45,931 nt of DNA from a virus. A program made the translations under genes and the position numbers. Every line of letters starts with the position of its first letter. The first letter of the stretch is position 1. Location: IMG/VR virus record IMGVR_UViG_3300024999_000168, positions 1-45,931 of that record. One strand, written 5' to 3'. The notes under the pieces were generated by a model, which ran no database searches, was not told where the DNA came from, and saw nothing but the letters and a program-made list of their open reading frames with translations. This document shows, piece after piece, positions 39,774 to 45,931 of the stretch.

Positions 39774-40607
39774 TTAATTGATTGATGGGGCCACAATCTC
39801 GGCCTTTGTCAAAAGCTCGGCGATCCGATCCCTTTTCTGCCTCGGCAGTTCAACATCGCGCTGAGATTCTACCGCTACCGATAGACTCTCCGCCGGACCG
39901 GCATCGCGCAGGCCTTCGGAAAGCCCTTTGGCAAGGATCGACTTTGCCTCTTTTCTAGAAAACCCGGCATTGCGCAGGGCTTTTTCTGCATCTTTTGCGG
40001 CAAAAGCGGGGATGTGTTTAAACCTGGCTTTTGCCATTATCGGGACGAACTTGGCGCACGCGGCCATATCCATCTTTTCCGTGACCTCATCGACGAAGCC
40101 AGCCTCTACGGCATCGTCTGCATCCATCCATGTTTCAGCGTCCATCAGGGAGTTGATTTCGCTCTCTTCTTTGCCCGTTTTGGCGGCGTAGGATTTTGAT
40201 ATCGCGCCACGGACCATATCCAGCTGATCTGCAAATTTTCGCATGTCAGCAGCCTCTCCACAAATGCTCCCCCATGGATTATGGATCATAAACAATGCAT
40301 TTTCGGCCATGTAGATCTTGTCTCCGGAAAGGGCTATAACCGAAGCAATGGAGGCGGCTAATCCGTCGATGTATGTCGTGACCGTAGCTGCGTGCTGCTT
40401 GAGAAGATTATAAATGGCGATTCCGTCGAATACATCTCCACCGGGGCTGTTGATGTGCAGGTCGATTTGGCTTGCTTTGATCTCTGCAAGCTCTTTCTGG
40501 AAGTTTTTTGCTGTCACCCCCCCGCCGGACCAAAAGTCTTCGCCGATGAAATCATAGATCCATATTTCGGCCTTCTCCGATTTATTTTTTATTTCGTACC
40601 AATTCAC
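39774..40607 (-). CDS. Prohead protease, ClpP/S14 type
   Basis: A 277-residue serine protease. HINSPGGDVFDG (51-62) is the oxyanion region, Ser86 in GLAASIAS the nucleophile, His109 in MIHNPW the base, and Asp156 in MDAETW the likely third residue. It cleaves the delta domain from the capsid protein and digests itself. A charged C-terminal tail of about 80 residues probably serves as assembly signal. It overlaps the portal stop tightly. Confidence 0.92.
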   Translation of the reverse strand: MNWYEIKNKSEKAEIWIYDFIGEDFWSGGGVTAKNFQKELAEIKASQIDLHINSPGGDVFDGIAIYNLLKQHAATVTTYIDGLAASIASVIALSGDKIYMAENALFMIHNPWGSICGEAADMRKFADQLDMVRGAISKSYAAKTGKEESEINSLMDAETWMDADDAVEAGFVDEVTEKMDMAACAKFVPIMAKARFKHIPAFAAKDAEKALRNAGFSRKEAKSILAKGLSEGLRDAGPAESLSVAVESQRDVELPRQKRDRIAELLTKAEIVAPSIN

Positions 40608-41876
40608 TTAAGGCCTCCTCTGGAGAGCTGTAATTTTAGCTGTGGGTTGGGATGTCTGTAACTGGGCCGTGGCCTGGTCCCATTTGTTCAACGGAGTCAT
40701 GTTGGCCTCGGTCCATAGTTCGTCAGCGAGCGGATCGCTATGCGGATTGAGATCTTCTTTTTCCCTGATCTCGTTGATGGTCATGATTCCGTTGCGCTTC
40801 ATGATTTGGTAGAATTCCGCTCGGCTTTTGGCGTCGGCCCGAAGCAACCCTTCGACGATATGTTTAAAGTAAAGTTTTTCCTGGTATTTTTGGCGATCTG
40901 TGAGCAGTTGGAGCCGGTATTCTTGCTCAAAATCGATCAGCCACGGAAGAATGGAATCGGTCACAAAGCTGATTTGTTCCTGCTCAATGTTATTGAAAGA
41001 CGACTTTGTCAGGTCCCGAAGTTTGTGGGGCGGAAGATTGAACCAGCGGGCGATCTCAGGAATTTGGAATTGTCTGCTTTCAAGGAATTGGCTGTCTTCG
41101 GGAGGGATTCCGACCTTCTCAAGCTCCATGCCGTCTTCAAGCAGCATAAGCCTGTGTGTGTTTCCTAGACCAGAATAAGACTCGGCCAATGCTTCGCGCA
41201 TCGCCTTATGGTTTTTGACTTGCCCTGGGTGCTTTATGACAGCTCCAGGATGCGTGCCTTCACTGAAAAGTCTGCTGCCGAAGGTCTCCATGGCCATGGA
41301 AAGGCCAATGGACTTGCGGGCCATGGCCACGACCGAGTAGCCCATGAATCCGTCAAATCCCAGGCCGTGAAGGTGTAAAATACGCTTGCGAGGGATAAAC
41401 TTTATCTGTCCATCGACCTGGATTTCGTAAACAAGATCGTTTTCTGCACGCTGGATGGAAGCCACCCGATTGGGAGGGATCGGCCAAAGCTCTATCACTT
41501 CACCGTAGCTGTTCAAAACCTTTTCAGCGTATCCGTTTCCCCAGGTCAGAAGGTGGGCCGTTATGGTCTGCCGGCCGACCTTGGCGGTCATGTAGGGGTT
41601 CCATCGCTCGTGCATGACGCGATAGGTCGGAAGTTCGTCTGCAACGCGCTTTCCGCGCTGCTGGCTTTGCATCAAATGGAGTGGGAGTGAACCAATGGTG
41701 CCGGAAATAAGAGAAACCGCGCACCAGAAAGCGGAATAGGTCAGCGCGGTCTCTTCTGTTACAGTTTCACCGGATAAGGATTGCGCCCCGTAGAGATTCC
41801 ACAGGGAAGGGTTCCAGGCCTTGGGGTCTGAAAGGGAGAGATTAAAAAAGCCCTTTATTTTGCGAAAGAATCCCAT
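40608..41876 (-). CDS. Portal protein, HK97 family
   Basis: A 422-residue portal. Start MGFFRKIKGFF, then VTEETALTYSAFWCAVSLIS, MHERWNPYMTAKVGRQTITA and QFQIPEIARWFNLPPHKL are family hallmarks; the C-terminus (GIMTINEIREKEDLNPH) is also typical. It forms the dodecameric DNA channel. The ATG has no visible Shine-Dalgarno sequence and lies in a hairpin. Confidence 0.93.
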   Translation of the reverse strand: MGFFRKIKGFFNLSLSDPKAWNPSLWNLYGAQSLSGETVTEETALTYSAFWCAVSLISGTIGSLPLHLMQSQQRGKRVADELPTYRVMHERWNPYMTAKVGRQTITAHLLTWGNGYAEKVLNSYGEVIELWPIPPNRVASIQRAENDLVYEIQVDGQIKFIPRKRILHLHGLGFDGFMGYSVVAMARKSIGLSMAMETFGSRLFSEGTHPGAVIKHPGQVKNHKAMREALAESYSGLGNTHRLMLLEDGMELEKVGIPPEDSQFLESRQFQIPEIARWFNLPPHKLRDLTKSSFNNIEQEQISFVTDSILPWLIDFEQEYRLQLLTDRQKYQEKLYFKHIVEGLLRADAKSRAEFYQIMKRNGIMTINEIREKEDLNPHSDPLADELWTEANMTPLNKWDQATAQLQTSQPTAKITALQRRP

Positions 41877-41893
41877 ATATATGTGGGATTCTT
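41866..41893 (-). promoter_or_regulatory. Hairpin enclosing the portal start codon
   Basis: In the mRNA AAGAATCCCA pairs perfectly with TGGGATTCTT (ten pairs) around an eight-base loop CATATATA. The A of the portal AUG is the last loop base and UG is in the stem. The 92 bases between the HTH gene and the portal (41877-41968) hold no other gene. Confidence 0.65.
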
Positions 41894-41968
41894 CGGATTG
41901 TTTCCAAAATAATCAATTAAAAATGCGTATAGGTGGCACTTAGTTTGAAATCTTGCGAAAACCGTGCG

Positions 41969-42265
41969 CTAATTTTCGGATATTTTGAACCGGCAATGCA
42001 AAATCGACTCCCGAGAGACCCTTACTGAGCCGACTATTTTTTCGGCCCTCAAATGGCCATGCTCGATCCAAAGTCGGACGCACCGCTCGGTCACGCCGAA
42101 GTAGCAGGCGACCTCATCGACGCGAAAAAGCGCCTTTTTCGGCAATCCGTGGGTGTCGGATGGCTCAAATGTATGCACAGGTGGAGTGGGAGTGGGCGCA
42201 TCTGCTTGCTTATTTTCATTTTCCTGGGTATTGATTGGATTCTGCCGTTTTGCGTGTTTTCCCAT
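41969..42265 (-). CDS. Helix-turn-helix (excisionase/MerR-like) protein
   Basis: A 98-residue protein. Residues about 45-92 (LFRVDEVACYFGVTERCVRL then AEKIVGSVRVSRESI) match the winged helix-turn-helix of the HTH_17/excisionase type. It lies in the packaging region, between a methyltransferase-like gene and the portal, not beside the integrase. It could be a regulator of the head operon. GGAG precedes the ATG. Confidence 0.7.
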   Translation of the reverse strand: MGKHAKRQNPINTQENENKQADAPTPTPPVHTFEPSDTHGLPKKALFRVDEVACYFGVTERCVRLWIEHGHLRAEKIVGSVRVSRESILHCRFKISEN

Positions 42266-42283
42266 TTAAATCTCCTTTTTCAA

Positions 42284-43159
42284 CTACCTGTAGCGCATCG
42301 AATTTATGGCCTTGGCGGCGTTTATTCTTCTTTTGATATTATTGTACGCGTCTTTATTGAACTCAAACCTGATCGCTTCCTTAAATGTTCCGGCAAGTTG
42401 ATCGGTTTGAATGGTTTTTGTTGTCTTATGTATTTTTTCTGAATTTGAAAAATTGAGCAAAGATCCCCAATTAAATATTATACTGTCCATAACCAACTTT
42501 GTATTATTGCAAATTGATGAGTATTCGAATGTATCGGGCTTGGTGCACCCCTCTGTCATTTTATTATAGTATTTTACAAACTTACCAATACCATCAATAT
42601 CATTAATATCGTGAGCGTTTCTTGCGTAATTAATTATTTCAATCATTAAAATTCTATATAGCTGTAGCCCCCTATGTTTTGAAAGATCTACCATGAAGCG
42701 CCCAAATGCTTCCCTATAAAGCTTGTCTCTGCCGCGCAGCATATTGAAAGCAACCACAGCTTGGGGCGAAAAACCATCGCTAAAAATTACAGAATTCAAC
42801 AAACTGAAGGTTGTGCGGCTTATGCCGCAACAAAGATCAGCGAATAGAAAATCAATTTTTTCTTTAATGTGCCACGCCATAACTACGTCGGCGAGATCTC
42901 CGTTAATGACGTTTATTTTGTTTTTTCTCAAATCCATAACCCGCTCTGCATTGTTTTCGACCGCATATAAATTCAAAGGCTTAAAACCCTTGTCGATGGC
43001 TACCAGCCCGTCTATGTTTTCTGGACCGGGCAAGTAAACCACGGTGCAATCAGATACTTTTTTACCTAATTTTTCGAGCCTATCTATGGCGTTATTCCAT
43101 ATTCTGCGCCGCCAGTTATTCTTTGCGCCAAATCTATAAGATTCCCTGCCCGTACCCAT
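42284..43159 (-). CDS. AT-rich methyltransferase-like protein (moron)
   Basis: A 291-residue protein inserted between TerL and portal. Residues 35-115 look like a Rossmann methyltransferase: TVVYLPGPENIDGLVAIDKG as motif I, LYAVENN with an acidic residue for SAM ribose, VINGDLADV, and DFLFADLCCGIS as motif IV. The C-terminal half is Asn/Lys-rich and of no known type. Base composition is clearly more AT-rich than all neighbours, a sign of recent acquisition. GGGAGG precedes the ATG. A DNA or RNA modifying or anti-defence role is inference. Confidence 0.6.
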   Translation of the reverse strand: MGTGRESYRFGAKNNWRRRIWNNAIDRLEKLGKKVSDCTVVYLPGPENIDGLVAIDKGFKPLNLYAVENNAERVMDLRKNKINVINGDLADVVMAWHIKEKIDFLFADLCCGISRTTFSLLNSVIFSDGFSPQAVVAFNMLRGRDKLYREAFGRFMVDLSKHRGLQLYRILMIEIINYARNAHDINDIDGIGKFVKYYNKMTEGCTKPDTFEYSSICNNTKLVMDSIIFNWGSLLNFSNSEKIHKTTKTIQTDQLAGTFKEAIRFEFNKDAYNNIKRRINAAKAINSMRYR

Positions 43160-43175
43160 AATCTGTTTGCCTCCC

Positions 43176-44870
43176 TTAAAGTGACATTCTCTTTTTGATT
43201 TCTTCTGCCGTCATTCCGGCGTAAGCCGACCGCTTAATTCTCGAATCTGGATTCATCGCCATCAGTGCCACGGCGTTAAATGTCGCCATGAGCGGGTCAA
43301 TTTTTCCGGTTCCGCTGGCCTGTTTTGTGATTAAAATGGCGTTGCCGCGGGGCTCCACCATGGCATTTCCGACACACCAGGCCATCAGGGGGCGGCCGCC
43401 GTGCGTCAGGGCCCCTTCGGCCAGCTTGCGCTCCGTGGTCTTTATGGCTCCACTAAGCCGCCAACCCTGCGGGATGCCCTTTACCCGGTCGTGCTTGATG
43501 TTTCGGATCAAAACTATATCTTCGACGATATCGCCTATGCCGACCGGATCAACTCCGATACGGTCAAGCAGCCCGGCCTCCTCTATCTGCTCTACAATTT
43601 TGCCGATCTGCTCAATGTCCTGCCCGACCTCATCGACTATCACCAGGTCGCCGTCTTTTTCGAAGTCGCGGTATTTCGACACTTCCGACTTGCGGCGCTC
43701 CAGGGCGATAGCCGAAGCCCATGCTCGATTCCACAAAAGCCAGTTACCGGTTTCGATCTCGCGCCCGAGCACGGCAAGGCCCAAGAGATCATCCAGGCCG
43801 CCGCCGTCGATTCCGACAACTACCACTTCGCATCTGGTCAAGATGTCTTCTATGGTGACCGCTCCGGCCGCCTGCATCCAGAAATCTGCGCCGCTCCAGC
43901 GCTTGGATCTGAGGGCGAGGCCCATTTCGACATTTAGGTGCTTGGCGAGAAAACCTTGCATGGACTCTTCGCCAGCCTCTTCGGCCTTCTTGTATTCGCG
44001 CTTTAAAAACTCTTCACCGACCGATGCGCCAAGGTTCGGGTTTGTGATGTAGAAGTTTTTCGGGTCCAGGTGCGCCTTGCCTTTCAAGATCGATTCAGGG
44101 AATTCGTACAGGACCGGCAAGAATCGATTGTCATCGATGCGACCGTCACGGACCCCGCGGGCATAGTCCAGCTTCTGCTTAAAAACTCCGGCCGGCGCTT
44201 CGTCGCTCTGCGTCGAAAGGTAGATCACGAACCCTTCGGGCCGGCTGGCGAGACCGCCGCAAGCCTCGCGCAGCATGTTTTCAGCATTGGCGCGCTTTCC
44301 GAAAAGCCAGAGCTCATCCACCAGTATGCCGGTCGCCTTCTTGCCGCCCACCGTCTCATTGTCTGCCGCCACGATCTTCAGTGTGGCACCATTCCCCCGG
44401 TGCGTGATCTGCCGATAGTGCTCTTGGATATGGAGCAGGGCGGACAACTCCTCGTCGGCCTTCACCATGTCGCGGGCGGGATAAAACGAGTTGTTGGCGA
44501 TCTCCACGGTTGGGGCCAGAATCAAAAATTCGGCAGAGTCGCGCCAGTTGCGGATAAGGGCTGTCAGCATGATGCCCGCAGCGAGCGTCGATTTTGAGTT
44601 CTTCTTGCTCACAAATAGGAAAAATTCAGAGATCAGGCGCCGGCCCTCTTCCGGATCGTAAGCGCCGAAGATGGCCCCCACGAAGTCAAAAACCCACTGG
44701 CGGCCGATGGCGCCGAATGGTGGGCCACCCTGCTGGTCAACGATTCTGAGGGCCTTGAATACGTCAAGGGCCGAATCGGCTTCGGCCGGGAATAGCGGCG
44801 GAAGGGCGATCAAGCTCTCTTTGGCCAGGATGCGGCGCTCCCAATCGGGGCATGTGGTTTTACAGTTCAA
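43176..44870 (-). CDS. terL: Terminase large subunit
   Basis: A 564-residue HK97-type terminase. The ATPase part has the Walker A variant VSKKNSKST (87-95) and Walker B ILVDE (182-186). The nuclease part has VVVGIDGGG (Asp355), IGVDPVGIGD and the late Asp in GKIDPLMATFNA. It pumps DNA into the prohead and cuts it. The frame is open to 45095, but the upstream part overlaps another gene. A TTG at 44870 with AGGAG in place is the likely start, and the length then fits the family. Confidence 0.93.
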   Translation of the reverse strand: MNCKTTCPDWERRILAKESLIALPPLFPAEADSALDVFKALRIVDQQGGPPFGAIGRQWVFDFVGAIFGAYDPEEGRRLISEFFLFVSKKNSKSTLAAGIMLTALIRNWRDSAEFLILAPTVEIANNSFYPARDMVKADEELSALLHIQEHYRQITHRGNGATLKIVAADNETVGGKKATGILVDELWLFGKRANAENMLREACGGLASRPEGFVIYLSTQSDEAPAGVFKQKLDYARGVRDGRIDDNRFLPVLYEFPESILKGKAHLDPKNFYITNPNLGASVGEEFLKREYKKAEEAGEESMQGFLAKHLNVEMGLALRSKRWSGADFWMQAAGAVTIEDILTRCEVVVVGIDGGGLDDLLGLAVLGREIETGNWLLWNRAWASAIALERRKSEVSKYRDFEKDGDLVIVDEVGQDIEQIGKIVEQIEEAGLLDRIGVDPVGIGDIVEDIVLIRNIKHDRVKGIPQGWRLSGAIKTTERKLAEGALTHGGRPLMAWCVGNAMVEPRGNAILITKQASGTGKIDPLMATFNAVALMAMNPDSRIKRSAYAGMTAEEIKKRMSL

Positions 44871-44896
44871 GGTTTTATCTCCTGGTCGTTGCGTGG

Positions 44897-45076
44897 CTAT
44901 TCCCACGGTGGAGTATCGGACGCGCTCAATCCCTCGGCAGGCGTAATAACAAACACACCACCAGGGTCTTGCGCAGCCGTAGTTGACGGAATCCACACTA
45001 TTCTCTGAACAGGATGACCGTCCATCGCCATTTTCGTGGCTATTCTTACAGCCTTGTCTATTACCGCCTGATCCAT
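44897..45076 (-). CDS. Small hypothetical protein before TerL
   Basis: A 59-residue ORF starting MDQAVIDKAVRIATKMAMDG with GGGAG upstream, soluble, ending ASDTPPWE. It lies in a different frame from the long TerL frame and explains why TerL should start at 44870. Confidence 0.6.
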   Translation of the reverse strand: MDQAVIDKAVRIATKMAMDGHPVQRIVWIPSTTAAQDPGGVFVITPAEGLSASDTPPWE

Positions 45077-45102
45077 AATCCGTTCTCCCTATCATTGCGG
45101 CC

Positions 45103-45339
45103 CTACTTCGCCGCCTTAAACCGTATTCTCGACCTCTGAAAGCGCGACATTGTTAGTAATATGTCGCATAATTCAGAACCTAATAAATCCCCTCTGGCAA
45201 TACATGCTCTTTTGCAAAACATAACAGACTGATCGTCTGTGTTTCCGTCACACAAAACGATGTGAAGACATCCCCCTAATGGATTATCTTTGAGATAATG
45301 CTTAAATTTTTCAATCACTTCTGGTATTGTTGGCTTCAT
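45103..45339 (-). CDS. Hypothetical protein between small and large terminase
   Basis: A 78-residue protein from the ATG at 45339 (GGGGGT four bases upstream; an ATG at 45354 is the alternative). It contains GGCLHIVLCDGNTDD and a Cys pair, with a basic C-terminus. No family recognised. Confidence 0.6.
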   Translation of the reverse strand: MKPTIPEVIEKFKHYLKDNPLGGCLHIVLCDGNTDDQSVMFCKRACIARGDLLGSELCDILLTMSRFQRSRIRFKAAK

Positions 45340-45371
45340 ATATACCCCCGGCATCTATTATCTCAGCGGAA

Positions 45372-45866
45372 CTACTTCACAGCCTTGAGTTGTGGTGGAG
45401 CCGATGGCGCAAACCTTCCCGAGCCGGCCGCCTTCGCCTTGTCGTTCTTTTCGTCCTTCTTGCCCTTTGGTGTCTCACCGGGCTTAACGTGCAGGTATGG
45501 GGCCGCGGCGATTGCCATCCTCGCCCGTAAATCCGCGTCGGCCATATCATCGTTGATCACGTCGAGCATGTAGGTCAGCGGGTCTTTTTTGGGAACCTCG
45601 GCGGGGGTCTCGACGATGGATCGGAGCTCCTTTTCGAGTTGGGCCACCTTGGCAAGCTCGGCCGATGTCAGGGGATCGCCGGAGGCGACCTTGGACACCA
45701 GGGCGTGGTAGAGTTTGGCCTTGACCAGTTCGCCAACGGCAAGCATCTCCTTGATCTTGGCTGCGTTTTTGGGATTGACGGCCTTTTTTGCCGGTTTTAA
45801 TGCTGGCCGCTTGTTTTTTGAGCCTTTTTTGCGTCCGGCGCCCGGTCTGTATCCACCACTTGGCAT
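45372..45866 (-). CDS. terS: Terminase small subunit
   Basis: A 164-residue protein. MPSGGYRPGAGRKKGSKNK is the well-known DNA-binding start of many TerS proteins. A helical oligomerisation core follows (GELVKAKLYHALVSKVASGD, DPLTYMLDVINDDMADADLR), then a Lys/Ala-rich tail. It recognises the packaging site and recruits TerL. AAGGGG precedes the ATG by about ten bases. It is the first gene of the late operon. Confidence 0.88.
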   Translation of the reverse strand: MPSGGYRPGAGRKKGSKNKRPALKPAKKAVNPKNAAKIKEMLAVGELVKAKLYHALVSKVASGDPLTSAELAKVAQLEKELRSIVETPAEVPKKDPLTYMLDVINDDMADADLRARMAIAAAPYLHVKPGETPKGKKDEKNDKAKAAGSGRFAPSAPPQLKAVK

Positions 45867-45931
45867 CGTCGTAAACCCCTTTCAAAAACTTGATAATTTA
45901 TCATAAAACCCAAAAATTTTATGGGAATGGG

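Noticed and set aside
41969-42265. HTH protein as the excisionase
   Set aside because: The fold fits, but it lies in the packaging module far from int and attP and would be expressed late; a head-operon regulator is equally possible.
1-45931. CRISPR array
   Set aside because: The only tandem repeats are hexamer arrays inside genes; no spaced direct repeats of CRISPR type were found.

Overview
The window looks like the whole genome of a temperate, HK97-type siphovirus of a Gram-negative host, opened between the HNH gene and the small terminase gene. Almost every gene is on the minus strand; only a short lysogeny operon (about 11.6-13.8 kb) is on the plus strand. The Gram-negative assignment rests on a lipoprotein with a BamE/SmpA-like fold and on the Sec, Tat and lipobox signals. 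Pro-Thr linkers of the kind seen here are common in secreted proteins of Desulfobacterota-like bacteria, but the host phylum is only a guess. Ribosome sites are strong GGAGG types, and many genes overlap by ATGA.

Early half (11.5 kb down to 0.04 kb, read leftward): a Cro-like protein behind a TTGACA-N17-CATAGT promoter, small regulators, a ParB/Srx-fold protein, a PD-(D/E)XK exonuclease with a RecT annealing protein, dUTPase, a GIY-YIG protein, a replication initiator containing tandem repeats, a zinc protein in the usual helicase-loader position, a RusA resolvase, a zinc/HTH protein and HNH. An ORF that starts at the left edge reads in frame into the right edge and stops 15 bases before the small terminase. 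The natural order early genes-HNH-TerS is therefore restored if the ends are joined.

Lysogeny operon (plus strand): a short XRE repressor with a coiled-coil tail and no autocleavage domain, a PAS-like protein, a lipoprotein and a tyrosine integrase. Just downstream lies the 3' half of a tRNA-Val(CAC), which is the attachment site, followed by a terminator.

Late half (45.9 kb down to 14 kb, read leftward): TerS, two small genes, TerL, an AT-rich methyltransferase-like gene and an HTH protein, portal, ClpP-type protease, capsid, two structural proteins, connector and joining proteins, major tail protein, G/GT frameshift pair, tape measure, distal tail proteins, NlpC/P60 protein, a gpI-gpJ-like tip protein and a tail fibre. 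Then come eight consecutive genes for exported proteins (24.97-16.59 kb), seven with Sec signals and one with a Tat signal, several carrying Pro-Thr linkers. After these are small membrane and zinc proteins including a holin candidate, a DUF1353 protein and a TraR/DksA-like protein, a terminator, and a separately promoted three-gene cassette next to attP. No endolysin is recognisable.

The most unusual part is the exported-protein cassette. Next are the PAS protein between repressor and integrase, the connector with an inserted beta domain, and the hairpin that holds the portal start codon.
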